Positions 1 to 14,841 of a stretch of 64,000 nucleotides of DNA are shown here, in pieces. The position numbers were made by a program, and so were the translations under genes. Under the pieces are notes generated by a model that saw only the letters and a program-made list of their open reading frames with translations, had not been told where the DNA came from and did no database searches. The stretch spans positions 4,652,501 through 4,716,500 of the forward strand of contig OX359192.1 in assembly GCA_947172415.1 (NCBI GenBank). The letters are read 5' to 3'. This stretch comes from Chondrosia reniformis. Taxonomy: Eukaryota; Porifera; Demospongiae; Chondrillida; Chondrillidae. Each line of letters starts with the position of its first letter. The stretch's first letter is position 1.

Positions 1-463
1 ATGTTGTAGTTGTAGTAATAGTTGTATGTTCTAGTTGTATATACAAGATGTATGTACTAGTTGTATGTAGTAGTTGTGTGTAGTAGTTGGATATACTAAG
101 TGCATGTATTAGTTGTATGTACCAGTTACCAGTTGTGTGTACTAGTTGTATGTACTAGTTGTGTGTACTAGTTGTATGTACTATTTTTACGTGCTATTTG
201 TATGTACTAGTAGTAGTTATATTTACAAGTTGTATGTACCAATTACTAGTTGTATGGTCTAGTTCTATATACTAGTTTTATGTACTAACTGTAGGTACTA
301 GTTGTAATGACTAGTTGTATGTACTAGTTCTATGAACTAGGTAAATGTACTCGTTAATAGTTGTATGTACTAGTTGTATGTATTTCTTGTAGGCACTAGT
401 TTTATGTACTAGTTGTATGTACCAGTTGTATGTACTAGTTGTATATACTAGTTGTAGGATGTT
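1..463 (+). repeat. 13-bp satellite array, plus orientation
   Basis: Degenerate tandem copies of TAGTTGTATGTAC with many point changes and small indels. From about 340 onward it matches the complement of 31912-32050. No gene is visible. The array continues off the left edge. Confidence 0.9.
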
Positions 464-578
464 GTTGTAAAATAATACGTCAAGACAACATCATATGGTT
501 AAAATAACAGCTAATAATATTTGACAAACCAAAAATTAAAACAACTAGCTAGTGGTTATAACAACCAAACCAGTCACA
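464..578. repeat. J2 junction module, left copy
   Basis: About 115 bp of non-satellite AT-rich sequence where the array switches from plus to minus. It contains ctagctagtggttataac and a stretch around aataatacgtcaagac. An inverted copy lies at 31774-31911, at the mirror position in the right arm. That copy carries about 20 extra bases near its satellite-distal end. No coding potential is seen. Confidence 0.8.
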
Positions 579-2483
579 ACTAGTACATATTACTAGTACC
601 TAAAACTGGTACATACAACTAGCACATACAACAAGTACTACAATTAGTTCATACAGCTAGTCCATACAACTAGTGCATACTACCAGCTCATACAACTAGA
701 ACATACAACTAGGGCATACAACTAGTATATCAAATTACTACTTCAACTACTACATACAACTAGGGCATAAAACTAGTACATACAACTAGTATAACAACTA
801 GTAAATAGACCTAGAGCATACAACTAGTAGATACCTCTACAACATAAAACTAGTACATGCAACTAGTACATGCAACTAATGCTACCACTAGATGATACAA
901 CTAGTACAAACAGCTAGTATTATAACTTGTATATTAACCGATTTTATATGGCTAGTACAAACTATTAGTACATATAACTAGTACTTACAACTAGTACATA
1001 CAACTACTACATATAATTGTTATATACAACTAGTTCATATAACTTGTATTTACACATAGAACTAGTACATATAATTAGTACATTCAACTGGTACACATAA
1101 CTAGTACATACAACTAGTACATACTACTTTTACCTAAAACGAATACCTTCAACTAGTAAATATACTACTACTAGTACATACAACTAGTACATACAACTAG
1201 TATATAGAACTTGTACATGCAACTTGTACATACAACTGGTCCTATAGCTAGAACATAGAACTGGTGCATACAACAAAGAAAATACAAAGAGTACATACAA
1301 CTAGTACATGCAACTAGTACATAAAACTAGAAAGTTTAACTAGTACATATAACTAGTACTTACAACTAGAACATGCAACTAGTACATTCAACTAGTTACT
1401 AGTACATCCAACTAGTACATGCAACTACTTCTTACTACTAACTATACACAATTAGTTCATGCCACTGGTACATGCAACTAGTAAATATAATTAGTCCTAT
1501 AACATACAACTTGTACATAAAACTAGTTAATAAAAGTAGTACCCACAACTAGTACATTCAACTAGTAACTAGTACATACAACTATATAGTTCCTATAACT
1601 AGGACCTAAAACTAGTTTATAAATATAACTAGTACTAGTACATACAACTACTTCATACAACTATACATACTACTGATTCATACAACTAGTACATACAACT
1701 AGGATATACAACTAGTACATAATATTAGTATATACAACTGGTACAAACAACTAATACATGGAAATAGTACATACAGCTAGTACTACAGCTAGTTCATAGA
1801 ACTAATACATACAACTAGTACATACAACTAGTAAATATTAAAAGTACTAGTACATACAACTAATTCATACACCTAGTTCATACTACTAGTTCATACACCT
1901 AGTACATAGAACGGGTACATACAACCAGTATATAAAATTACTACCTCAACTACTACATACATCTAGTACATATAACTAGTACATGCAATTAGTAATGAGT
2001 ACGTCCAAGGAATGCATAAAACTAGAAACGAGTGCCTACAACAAGTACACACAATTAGTACATACAACTTGTACATACAACTAGTACATATAACTAGTGC
2101 ATATATCTGGTACATACAACTAGTATAAACAACTAGGACATACAACTAGTACTACAGCTGCAACATAGAACTGGTGCATACAACTAGTAAATACAAAGAG
2201 AACATACAAGTAGTAAATACAACCAGTACAAATAACTAAAAAGTTCAACTAGAACCTACAACTAGTAAATACAACTAATAATAGAAGATACAACTAGTAC
2301 ACACTTCTAACACTTTACAACTAGTAAATATAACTAATAGTAGTACATCCTACTAGTACATACACCTAGTACATACTACTAGTTCATACAACTAGTACAT
2401 ACAACTAGTATATAAAATTACTACTTCAACTTCTACATACAACTAGTATATAAAATTACTACTTCAACTTCTACATACAACAA
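579..2483 (-). repeat. 13-bp satellite array, minus orientation
   Basis: Tandem TACATACAACTAG variants. The stretch at 2300-2483 mirrors 30290-30460. A sub-block containing tataaaattactacttcaac is tandemly duplicated here (about 2410-2482) but single in the mirror arm. Short open frames in this stretch are translated satellite, not genes. Confidence 0.9.
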
Positions 2484-2530
2484 TTTGTTTATATAGTTTC
2501 ATAACGCGATTTATGTATAGGTTCATGTTA

Positions 2531-2532
<2 letters not shown>

Positions 2533-2569
<37 letters not shown>
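2533..2569. repeat. (TA)n microsatellite
   Basis: About 18 uninterrupted TA dinucleotides in the 3' region of retrotransposon copy A. The mirror copy B has only a short TA run at about 30185-30198, so the tract expanded or contracted after the arms duplicated. Confidence 0.9.
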
Positions 2570-2571
<2 letters not shown>

Positions 2572-3049
2572 AAACATATATATAATACGATTTCATACGC
2601 AACTATTAAAATACATTTTATACATCGATATATGTATAATACGAGTTCATAGGCAACTATTGTATCACTTAATTTATACGTCAATACATCGTTTTTGCTA
2701 ATGCCGGCGTTCAGGAAGCTTTAGTTAACGAAGCTTTTCTGTCGCTATTTATATTTTTCATAATACTTAAGCGTCCTCAATCGTTAGGATTAAGAATAAT
2801 ATATTAAAGCCCAAAGATGCGGCCAAGTAGTTCGAGTAAATTCGGGGGGGCAGAGAGTTCAACTATTTGTTTTTTTAATAATTAATCAATAAATAATATA
2901 CAATGCAATACAATACAATTGTAGCACAAACATGTGGAGCATATAATATAAGCCTAAATAAGACTAAGCATCATGATTATTGTTGTCATTTGTTTTGGTT
3001 TGGGGCCTACTCAATTGCCCCGGCAATCAGAGCTGGAGAGTCACGGCTT

Positions 3050-5385
3050 TAGGTTGCAGCTGGTCTCCTAAGGGATGACCTTGCTTCTCTGATGCACATG
3101 ATTGAGGAGTGAAGGAGTGAGAAGGACAATTTGCATCGGATTACATTCATCATCAATGAAAAGGGATGTCAGACTTCTCTGCCAAGAGTGCTGCCAGTCT
3201 CTTTACTGTGACCAAAGTGGAGGGTCCCATTCCTCCACTTGTGGACATTACGAATGGAGTGAATGTCCTGTGTTCTACTTCAATCACTCTCCTTTCGTAC
3301 TTTCTCCTCTTTTCCATTTCATGCTTGCGATAGCAGGTAGCAGTTGAAGAAGAGCAATTCGAGGGAGCGTGGGCATTGAACACCTTCACATCAAAGAATG
3401 CAGCTGATCTACTCTTGTCCCAGAACTCACAAGCACAAACGTCCAATCTTGCATTGTCCTCAGTGTTGGTGGAACGGGGTTGGAACCTCTCACCACTGAG
3501 GGGTTGAAGTATTGGCTCCACTGCAACACATGGGCAAACTTCAGTGAGCAGGTCTGCCAGTAGGTCTCTGATCTTGTTGTGTCTGATGATAGGGAATGCA
3601 CCCTTTGGGCAACTAAATGTATGATTAATGCTGAAAGGGACACCGCAGACTCAGTGAGAACAAAGACGGCTAAGGGGGAATCCATTCCACAGACATAGGG
3701 CATCACGGAATATTTGCTTATGCAGGTTGAAACCAAACTCAGTGATTGGAAGGGCTGTAAGACATGATGAAGCACCACTTTCACAGCTCTGTTCAACAGC
3801 AGCCTGCAGATTGTGTGGAAGGCTAGCCCTGATTTCATGGGCATGCTTTGTAGTCTTCTGGTGGTTGGAAGGGTGCACCTCTACTTTGAGTTCCCTTTGG
3901 GAAGGTGGACCTGCTGTACATCTTCACTTCCAGGGTTGTGGATACTACTGATGAGTGGGGCTGACACCTTTCTAGAAGCTTCGTGCTGGGACTTGCTGGC
4001 CTTAGAAGTATCTGTGACTCCAATTTCTCCTAATTTGGCTGGAAGTGACAGCAATTCCCTCTCCTTGTCGCTAAAAGCTTGTCTGCCTATTAGTGACGGT
4101 AGAAATTTGTGCCTAAGTACTGCTTCAAGTTGGTTCCATGAGTCATTGTCACCACTAGACACTCTCATGAGATAAGTCTACTTACTAGCCAAACCGTATG
4201 TCAGTACAGTGTGGGCAGCCTGGGGATGGCACAGTGCTATCTCAGAGAGAGCCTCAACGTTTGTGATCCACTCATGCACACTATTGGCGGTGTAGTCTCT
4301 CTGAAACTCCTTTTCTCCAATAGATCCTACCAAGAACTCCTTGCCACAGGTGATGACTTGTAGGTTGGCACCAGCAAATGCTCTCTTGGCTTCCCCTAGG
4401 AGATGTGTCTTCACCAGGATATGAGATTTGGATGCATTTGGAAAGTATCCAAAAGCTGGGCCATGATCATTGATTTTGTCCCACCAAGCACGCAGGGGTG
4501 ATAACTTGCCAGCACCTGCGGCATCATCTGCGTACCAGACTTGGAGTACATCCCCTTTTAACTCATCGATCAGGGGGATGGTGGTTATGGCATAAAGGGC
4601 CATTGCCAAGGGGTCACCCTGAGTCACCCCTTCTCTGGACGTGATGGAATGCCCATCAAAGAGGTTTGAGGAGGTGCGATAGGTATTAATGATCATTGGA
4701 GCAAGGAGGGGGAATATCTTCTGGATGTTTTGAAGAGCAACCTGGCGATTTAACGAATTAAATGCATTTGATGCATCAACAAAAAGTACGGCTTCACATT
4801 CATCCTTCTCGAAGATGTCCGTGAGTGTGTGAATGGCTGCCTCACAGCCAGCAATTTGGGACACACAGAGTTGTTGGTCGCCGATGACTGGGAGTATATC
4901 CATTTTAGTGCACTGAACAACAGCTCTTCCAATTAGTCTTCTGTGGCACTCACCAACTCCAATGAGGTGGACACCTGGACATTTGTCCAGGGCAATCAGT
5001 CAGGATGCTACAAGGGCTTCCAATCCAGCAGGATCGACGTTTTCTGTGCATAGTCTCTTACATAAGCCTTATAGCAGCTTTGACGTTGCCTACCGAGACT
5101 AGCTTTTCAAAAGCTCTTGCTATCTTCACATTGTCCCTTCCTACATGCTGCTGCCTGGTAGGACGTCCTTGGATTGTACGACCTTCCTGTAACAGCTCAT
5201 CAATAGCCACTGACTGCCACTTCAATATCCTTTCTGTCAGAGATTTAGAGTGGTCCTTGCATCTTGATTTTGCACTCGGCTTTTGCAGAAGAAGAATAGG
5301 CAAGATCATGACTGCTTCAGTGCAATACGCTCCAAGGGATTGTCTTGTTGGAAGGCAAACAGAAGGCGTGCTAATTCCTGAACAT
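3050..5385 (-). pseudogene. Reverse transcriptase / restriction-like endonuclease pseudogene, copy A
   Basis: Reading down the minus strand, an N-terminal segment (5309-5058, ending in KAAIRLM) is followed after a frameshift by reverse transcriptase. It shows motif A with FVDASNAFN, motif B with TQGDPLAM (about 4610-4630) and the catalytic YADD (4517-4534). A further frameshift near 4175 leads into SLIGRQAFSDKE and then a C-terminal domain around 3380-3470. There LDV and FFDVKVF are spaced like the D...DxK signature of PD-(D/E)XK nucleases, which in R2-type LINEs nick the target DNA. The final cysteine/leucine-rich tail continues past another frameshift near 3155. I recognise the overall protein as a family widespread in invertebrate genomes, but cannot give its clade name with certainty. 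Several frameshifts make it non-functional. Confidence 0.75.
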
Positions 5386-5412
5386 TACATACAACAATTA
5401 AACATATCTAGT

Positions 5413-7558
5413 ACACACAACCAGGACATACAACTAGTGCATATGACTAGAACATATAACTAATGCATAAAACTATAACATACAACTGGTACATACAAAT
5501 AGTAACTAGTACATTCAAATTATACATACAACTAGTACGTGCAACTAATACATTCAACTAGTATCATACAATTGGTGTGTACAAATAGTACCTACACCTA
5601 GGAAATATAACTACTTGTAGTACATTCAACTAGAACTTACAACTACTACATACAACTAGTTCATACACATAGTATATTCAACTAGAAAATATAAATAGTA
5701 CAAGTACATACCACTGGTTCCTACAACTAGTACTAGCTACTTGTACATACAACTAGTAAATAGAACTAGTACTAGTACACACATTACTAGTACATACAAC
5801 CAGTGCATAAAACTAGTACCTACAACTAGTAAATACAACTAGTACATACAACTAGTACATATTACTAGTTCATGTAACTACTACATACAACTAGAACACA
5901 CATTTAGTACATTCAACTAGCTACTAGGACATCCAACTAGTACATGCAACGAGTACTTACAACTATTATACGCAAATAGTAAATATAACTAGTACTAGTA
6001 CATTCAGATAGTTCATACAACTAGTACATACAAGTAGTACCTACAACTAGTAAATACAACTAGTACATACAACTAATACCTACAACTTATACATACAACT
6101 AGAACATACAACTAGTACATACAACTAGTACATTCAACTAGTGCTACAGCTAATGCAGAGAACTGGTGCAGACAACTAGTAAATACAAAGAGTACATACA
6201 ACTTTTACATACAACTAGTACATAAAACTAGTTCATATAACTAGAACAAAGAACTTGAACCCACAACTAGTGCATACACACTAGTAACTAGTTCACTCAA
6301 CTAGTATCTACAACTAGTACATACAACTAATACATAAATTTAACAAGGACTAGTACATACAATTATATTCATTCAACTATACGTACAAATAGTACATACA
6401 ACTAGTACATACAACTTGTACATACAAAGAGCACTACAGCTAGTACTTAGAACTGGTCCATAACACTTGTAAATGCCAAGAGTCAGTAACAAGTACATAC
6501 AACTAGTACATAAAACTAGTTCATATAACTAGTACATACAACTAGAACATAAATCTAGTTCATAATACTCTAAACAACCAGTACAAATACAACTAGTACA
6601 TACCACTGGTACCTAAAACTAGTACATAGAACGAGTACATACAACTAAAATATACAACAAGGTCATACAACTAGCACATTCAATTAGTACCTACAACTAG
6701 TAAATATAACTAGTAAACACAATTTGTTCATACAGCCAGTACATACAACTAGTTCATACAACTAGTAAATAGAACTGGTACCAGTACACATACAACCAGT
6801 ACATACAGCTTGTGCCCAAAACTAGTACCTACAACAAATATATAAATATAACAAGAACTAGTAAATACAAAGAGTGGATAAAATTAGTACATACCACTAG
6901 TATATACATACAACTAGTAACGAGTACACACAACAAGAATACACAACTAGTTCATCCAACTAGTACATACAACTAGGTCAAACAACTAGTACATAAAATT
7001 AGAATATAAAATTAGTACATATAAATAGTACATATGACTAGTACATTCAACTAGAAACTACAACCTGTACTAACCACTTGTACCTACAACTAGTAAATAT
7101 AACTAGTACTAGTACATACAACTAGTTCAAACAAGTAATACATACAACTAGTATATACAACTAGTAACGAGTACATAAAATGAGTACATAGAACTAGTTA
7201 CGACTTTATACAACGAGTACATACAACTCGTTCATACAACTAGTACATGCAACTTGTACATACAACTAGAACATAAAACTACTAATATATACAAGTACTA
7301 CATACAACAAGTACCTACACGTAGTATATATAAATAGTCCTAGAACATAAATAAAACTAGTTGATACAACTAGTACATACAACTAGAACATGCAACTAGT
7401 ACATACAACTGGTACAATGAGCTAGTACATACAATGCTACAGCTACAACATAGAACTGGTGCCTACAACTTGTAAAGAGAAAGAGTACATACAACTAGGC
7501 CATACAACCACTACAAATAACTAGTATGTACTACTAGAACCTACAACTAGTAAATACT
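5413..7558 (-). repeat. 13-bp satellite array, minus orientation
   Basis: Tandem TACATACAACTAG variants. The first 250 bp (5413-5660) match the complement of 27110-27356 at about 97%. It contains recurring longer words, such as the variant with acctacacctagg near 5590 and the ctacagctaatgcagag word near 6150. No gene is seen. Confidence 0.9.
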
Positions 7559-8297
7559 AGAGAACAATAAAAAATTTCTACAAAAATAGTGAAGATGTAG
7601 GGATGGCACAAAAAGCACAGAAACAAGAAAGGGATGTTATATGGTGAAGTATTAGCTATGCATGAATCATACAACACCCTTGTGTGTAGGATTCATGCAT
7701 AGCTAATACTTCACCATATAACATCCCTTTCTTGTTTCTGTGTTTTTTGTGCCATCCCTACATCTTCACTATTTTTGTAGAAAGTTTTTGTTCTCTAGTT
7801 TCTGTACTTTTTATGGCGCATAAGCTAGGAATTCGTTGTATTTTAAACCACTTTGGTTTTGCAATCTTCGACTGATATGACGTCATTAAAATGGCGAATT
7901 TATTGAGGCCTTGACTCTGGGGCCATGAAAGCCATCATGCTCAATAATAAAGTAATCGCTCTCGCTTCTACAAAAGAATACAGAGCGTAAAATTTAGAGT
8001 TTTTCGCTTTAGAAGTAGTCCGAAGTTTGTTTCCTTTTTTAGTTATAGCGAGCGAAGAAGATGAAGAAGAAGAAGATGAAGAAGAAGACAAAAATTGGAA
8101 TTTTTAAAGTTTATTATTTCGCCAGTGGGACATATTCGCTTGCCTTTAAGGTCTATTTAGAGTATGTATATGGAATATTTAGCTATACATAGCCTTGTTT
8201 TGTCGATTTTCGGCCTATTTCGGGATTTTGCTCCTATACCGATGTATGAAAAAAAACGTGTCACCATTACATAGGGAGTACTACTGTACTCCCTGAT
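7559..8297 (+). mobile_element. Non-autonomous hairpin element, copy 1
   Basis: A roughly 739-bp non-coding element with no counterpart at the mirror site. Its left part is a long perfect-looking hairpin: arms of about 107 bp (7559-7667 and 7690-7798) around a roughly 21-nt loop. About 490 bp of unique sequence follows, containing a GAAGAA-rich tract (8053-8090). A second small hairpin closes the right end (8273-8280 pairs with 8287-8294). A second copy, in opposite orientation, is at 62664-63415. Read on the minus strand the element starts near TATCAG and ends in CTAG, flanked by TA on both sides. That could be a 2-bp TA duplication or a Helitron-like TC...CTAG end pair. I see no open frame worth reporting. 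Confidence 0.75.
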
Positions 8298-11200
8298 ATA
8301 TAACTAATACTAGTCCAAACAACGAGTACATACAACTATAACATACTAATAGGACTTTACAACTGGTAAATATAACTAGTACTAGAACATACAACTAGTA
8401 CATCCACTTAGTACATACTACTAGTTTATACAACTAGTACAAAAAACTAGTACATACAACTAGTTAATAGTACTTACAACTTGTACAAACAACTATTGAC
8501 TGCAACTAAAACAATCAACTATATAGTATCATACAACTAGTGTGTACAAATAGTACCTACACCTAGGAAATATAACTACTACTAGTACATACAACTAGAA
8601 CATAAAATTACTATATACACTAGTACATACAACTAGTACATTCAACAAGTACTTGCAACTAGTACATACAACTAGTACATACAACTAGTACCTACAACTA
8701 GTACCTACAACTAGTACATACAATTTGTACATATAACTAGTTCATGTCAATAGTGCATTCATCTAGTATACACAACTAGTACATACAACTAGTACATACA
8801 ACTCGTATGTACAACTAGTACCTCCAACTAGTAAATATAACTAATTCTAGTACATACAATTACTACATACAACTAGTAAATATAAGTAGTACTAGTACAT
8901 ACAACTAGTACATACAAGTAGTGCCTACAACTAGTACATATAACTAGTACATACAACTAATACCTACAATTTATACATACAATTAGTACATACAACTAGT
9001 ACATGCAACTGGTCCTACAGCTAATACAGAGAACTGTGGCATACAACTAGTAAATGCAAAGAGTACATACAACTAGCACATACAACTAGTACATAAACAC
9101 CTAGTTCATATAACTAGTACATACAATAAGAACACACAACTCGTTCATACAACTAGCAACTAGTACATACAACTAGTATCTCCAACTAGTACATACTACA
9201 AATATATAAATATAACAAGTACCAGTACATACAATTAGTTCAGACAACTATACATACAAATAGTACATACAAATAGTACATACAACTAGTACATACAACT
9301 AGTAAATACAAGTAGTGCCTACAACTATTACGTACAACTAGTACATACAATTGGTACTACAGCTAGTCCTTAGAATTGTTCCATACAACTAGTAAATGCA
9401 AAGAGTCAATTACGAGTACTTACAACGAGTACATACAACGAGTAAATACAACTAGTAATGAGTACATACAACGATTACATACAGCTAGTTCACACAACTA
9501 GTACATGCAACTAGTACATACAGATAGTACTATAGCTAGAGCATACAAGGGGTGCATACAACCAGTATATACAAAGAGTCAGTAACGAGTACATACAACG
9601 AGAAGCTACAACTAGTAATGCGTATATACGACGAGTACATACAACTAGTTCTTACAACTAGAACCCACAACTAGTAAAAATAACTAATACTACTGCATGC
9701 AACAAGTCCATACAACTAGTACATACTACTAGCACTTTACAACTACGAAAGATAACTCACACTACTACATACACCTAGTACATTCAACTAGTACTAGTAC
9801 AAAAATAACTTGTACATAAAACCAGGGCCTAAAACTAGTACCTTCTAATAGTACATACAACTAGTACATACAACTAGTACATACAACTAATAAATAGAAC
9901 TAGTACTAGTACACAAATAACTAGTACATAAAACCAGTGCATAAAACTAATACCTAATACTAGTACATACAACTAATACATAAAACTAGTACCTACAACT
10001 AGTACATGCAACTGGGACATAAAACTAGTTCATGGAACTAGTGCATTCCACTAGTATTGCAGTTAATACATACATCAAGGGCATACAAGTAGTAAATACA
10101 AAGAGTACATAAAACTAGTACATATAACTAGTTCATGTAACTAGTACATTCAACTAGTATACACAAATAGAACATGCAACTACTACATACAACTAGTAAA
10201 TATAAGTAGTACTAGTTCATACAACTAGTACATACAAGTAGTGCCTACAACTAGTACATACTACTAGTACATACAACTAATACCTACAACTTATACATAC
10301 AACTAGTATATGCAACTAGTACATAAAACTAGTTCTACAGCTACTACATAGAACTGGTGAATACAACTAGTAAATAAAAAGGGTACATACAACTAGTCCA
10401 TTTAACCATTACAAATAACGAGTATGTACAACTAGAACCTACAAATAGTAAATATAACTAATACTACTACATACAACTAGTACATACAACTAGTACATAC
10501 TACTAGCATTTTACAACTGGTAAATATAACTAGTACTAGTACATACAACTAGTATATACACTTAGTACGTACTACTAGTTCATACAACTAGTACATACAA
10601 CTAGTACATACAACTAGTAGAAAAAATTACTACTTATACTACTACATACAACTAGGACATATAACTAGTCCCTACACGTATTATATACAAATAGTCCTAG
10701 TACATAAAGTAGTTGAAACAACTATTACATACAAATAGTACAAGTAATTAGTAATGAGTACCTACAAAGAATACATAAAACTAGAAACGAGTGCATACAA
10801 CGAGTACATACAAGTAGTACATACAACTAGTACATGCAACTGGTACTTACAACTAGAAAATTCAACTAGTATTTACAACTAGTACTACATACTACATAGA
10901 ACTGGTGAATACAACTAGTAAATACAAAGGGTACATACAGCTAGTCCATCCAACTAGTATATACAACTGGTACATACAAATAGTACATACACCCAGTGCA
11001 TAAAACTAGTACCTACAACTAGTACATATAGCTAGTTCCTGTAATTAGTACATACAACTAGAACACACATCTGGTACGTTCAACTAGTTACTAGTACATC
11101 CAACTAGTACATGCCACGAGTACTTACACATAGTATACACAACAATTACTAGTACATCCAACTAGAACAGACAACTCGTATGTACAACTAGGACCTACAA

Positions 11201-13143
11201 CTAGTAAATATAACTAGTACTAGTGTATACAGCTAGTACATGCAACTAGTAAATATAAGGAGTACTAGCACATGAAACTAGTGGATACAAGTAGTACCAA
11301 CAACTAGTACGTACACCTAGTACGTACAATTAATACCTATAACTTATACATACAACTAGTACATACAACTAGTACATACCCTAGTACATACTACTAGTTC
11401 ATACAACTAGTACATAGAACTAGTGGATATGACTATAACATATAACCAATACATTCAACTAGTATCATACAATTGGTGTGTACAAATAGTACCTACACCT
11501 AGGAAATAAAGCTACTACTAGTACATTCAACTAGATCATACAACTACTACATAAAACTAGTTCATACAAATAGTACACACAACCAGTGCATAAAACTAGT
11601 ACCTACAACTAGTACAAACACTAGTACATTCAACTAGTACCTTCAACTAGTACATTCAACTAGTAATACAGCTACTACATAGAACTGGTGAATACAACTG
11701 GTAAATACAAAGAGTACACACAACTAGTCCATACAACCACTACAAATAACCAGTATGTACTACTAGAACCAACAGATAGTAAATATAACTAATACCACTA
11801 CATACAACTAGTACTTACAATTATTGCATACTACTAGCACTTTACAACTGGTAAATATAACTAGTATTGGTATATACAACTAGTACATACACTTTGTATA
11901 TACTAATAGTTCATACAACTAGTACATAGAACTAGAACATACAACTAGTATATAAAATTACTATTTTAACTACTACATACAACTAGTACACACCACCAGG
12001 ACACACAACTAGTACATATGACTATAACATAAAACTAATCCATACAACTAGAACGTACAACTAGCACATACAAATAGTAACTAGTACATAAAACTTGTAC
12101 ATGCACGTACAACTAATACAATCAACTAGTATCATACAACTAGTGTGTACAAATAGTACCTACACCTAGGAAATATAACAAGTACTAGTACATACAATTC
12201 ATACAACTATACATACAAATAGCACATACAAATAGCACATACAAATAGCAAATTCAACTAGTACCTAAAACTAGTACATACAACTAGTACGTACCACTAG
12301 TACATGCAATTAGTACATACAACTAGTTCTACAGCTAGTACTTAGAACTGGTCCACACAATTAGTAAATGCAAAGAGTCATTAACGAGTACATACAACGT
12401 GTACATATACTAGTAACGAGAATATACAACGAGTACATACAACCAGTGCATAAAACTAGTCCTACAACTAGTACATACAACTAGTACATTCAACTGGTAC
12501 ATACAACTAGTACATGGAACTAGTACATTTAACTAAAACTGCAGTTAATACATAGATCTGGTGCATAAAACTAGTAAATACAAAGAGTTCATAAAACTAG
12601 TTCATACAACTAGTACATTTGCAACGAGTACTTACAACTAATATACACAACTAGTACATACAACTAGTACATATAGCTAGTAAATATAAGTAGTACTAAT
12701 ACATTCAACTAGTACATATTTGTAGTACCTACAACTAGTACATACAAGTAGGTCACGCAACTAGTACATTCACCTAGTACTACAGCTAAAACAGAGAACT
12801 TGTGCATACAAGTAGTAAATACAAAGAGTACATACAACTAGTACATAAAACTAGTTCATATAAATAGGACATACAACTAGAACACACAACTAGTGCATAC
12901 AACTAGTAACTAGTACATTCAACTAGTATCTACAACTAGCACATACAACTAATATATAAATATAACAAGTATCAGTACACACAATTAGTTCATGCAACTA
13001 TACATACAAATAATATATACAACCAGTTCATACAATTAGTACATACAACTAGTAGGTAGAACAAGTACATGCAACTAGTATATATAACTAGTACTACAGC
13101 TTGTACTTAGAACTGGTCCATACAACTAGTAAATGCCAAGAGT
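8298..13143 (-). repeat. 13-bp satellite array, minus orientation, with higher-order words
   Basis: A 4.8-kb uninterrupted array. Recurrent longer words include the tatcataca...acctacacctagg module (about 8530, 11460, 12135), the ctacagctaatac...agaactgg module (about 9015, 10345, 12780) and the gagtca / gagtacatac words. They recur at irregular spacing of 0.3-3 kb, so the array is a mosaic higher-order repeat, not a simple minisatellite. No gene is seen. Confidence 0.9.
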
Positions 13144-13428
13144 CATCCAATCTTTTGCAGATTTCATTGTGCACCTCTTAGTTGAACTATTGCAGCCATT
13201 CAATTTCAAACAAACTGTTTCAATTTGACTTTATTACGTATAAAATCAAATTCCCTACCTCATATTCTTTGGAGAGTAATGTTACGTAGCTCCTCTAGCC
13301 AATTGTTCGCATATATTCAGTTTTTCCGTAAGTGTCAGCACCATTTGCTTCCTTTCACTAGCAGCGATTATGCAATACTAAAAACCGTTCGGATAACTGA
13401 CGGTTTGGTTAATCGACATTCTATTGTA
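13144..13428 (-). mobile_element. pogo/Tigger-like transposon relic, left mirror copy
   Basis: About 285 bp of non-satellite sequence homologous to 18186-18478 (inverted) and to the more complete element at 25271-25699. Read on the minus strand it encodes a broken N-terminal helix-turn-helix segment: LTLTEKLNICEQLARGAT, a frameshift, then SKEYEVG. That is the pattern of the CENP-B/pogo DNA-binding domain. Terminal repeats are damaged. The open frame on the opposite strand is a shadow. Confidence 0.7.
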
Positions 13429-14841
13429 CATACAACTAGTACATAGTTCATACTACTACTCGGTACAACTAGTACATACAACTATTAAATACAACTAGTA
13501 CATACCACTGGTATCTAAAACTAGTACATAGAACAAGTACATACAACTAGTACCTCCAACTAGTAAATATGACTAGTAAATGAAATTTGTTCATAACAGC
13601 TAGTACACACAATTAATTCATACAACTAGTCCATACAACTGGTACATACAACCTGGACATGAAACTATTACATACAACTGTTACTATACCAAGTACATAG
13701 AACTGGTGGATACAACTAGTAAATATAAAGAGTACATATAATTAGTACATCCAACTAGTACATACAACTAGTAACTAGTACGTACAACAAGTACATTCAA
13801 CTAGTTAAGAGTACATACAACGAATATATACAACTAGGTCATACAACTAGTACATACAATTAGAATATACAACTAGTACATATAATTAGGACATATGACT
13901 AGTACATTCAACTAGAAACTACAACTAGAACTAACCACTAGTACCAACAAATGGTAAATATAACTAATACTAGTACATACAACTAGTTCAAACAAGTAGT
14001 ATATACAACTAGTATATACGACTAGTAACGAGTACATAAAACGAATACATACAACTAGTTACGAGTTTATACAACGAGCACATACAACTCGTTCATACAA
14101 CTAGTACATACAACTAGTACATACAAGTAGTACATACAACTAGTAAATATTACTAGCACTAGTAGTACATACAACTAGTACATACAATTAGTATACGCAA
14201 CTAATTCATTCAACTAGTACCACAGCTAATACATAGAACTGGTGTCCACAACTAGTAAATACAAAGTGTACACAGAACTAGTACATAAACCTAGAACATG
14301 CAACTAGTACCTACAACTAGTAAATGTGTCTAGTACATGCAATTAGTCCATACAATGAGTACATACAACTAATAACGAGTACAAACCACGAGTATATGCA
14401 ACTAGTTCATACAGCTAGTTCATACAATTAGCACATTCAACTAGTACATACAACTAGTTCACACAACTAGTACATACAACAAGTACATTCAACTGCTACA
14501 TACAACTACTACATACAACTAGTACATACAATTTGTTCATACTACTAGTCCATACAACTAGTTCATACAACTAGTACATACATCTAGTACCTACAAGTAG
14601 TAAATATAACTGGTACATGCAATTAGTACATACAACGACAACATACCACTAGTAACGAGTACATACAATGAGTATATATAACTAGTTCACACCACTAGTA
14701 CATACAACAAGTACATTCAACTGCTACATACAACTAGTACTTGCAACTAGTACCTACAACTAGTTCTACAGTTAGTACATAGAACTAATACATACAACTA
14801 GTACACACAACTAGTACTACAACTAGTACATACAACTAGTT
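13429..14841 (-). repeat. 13-bp satellite array, minus orientation
   Basis: Innermost part of the left palindrome arm. It matches the complement of 14901-15908 plus 18014-18185. No gene is seen. Confidence 0.9.

Larger units (their letters stand above)
2484..5412 (-). mobile_element. 5'-truncated non-LTR retrotransposon with restriction-like endonuclease, copy A
   Basis: A degenerate reverse transcriptase element on the minus strand, bounded on both sides by satellite. Coding sequence runs from about 5385 down to about 3050, then a non-coding 3' region of about 570 bp reaches 2484. That region holds a (TA)n tract, two diverged copies of a roughly 66-bp repeat, and a poly-purine/pyrimidine stretch. 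Copy B at 27357-30290 is its inverted near-identical partner with the same truncation point and the same flanks. They are therefore one insertion duplicated with the palindrome, not two independent insertions. Copy A lacks about 25 bases present in B near 30250-30275. Confidence 0.85.

Noticed and set aside
1-463. The 13-bp repeat as a telomere repeat
   Set aside because: The array is highly degenerate, changes direction repeatedly and is not G-rich on one strand. No TTAGGG-like units are present.
1963-2145. Short open frames inside satellite (also 2513-2701 and 32222-32452)
   Set aside because: They are translated 13-mer or TA repeats with low-complexity tyrosine/threonine-rich products and no start context. 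Their length fits chance in a stop-variable repeat.
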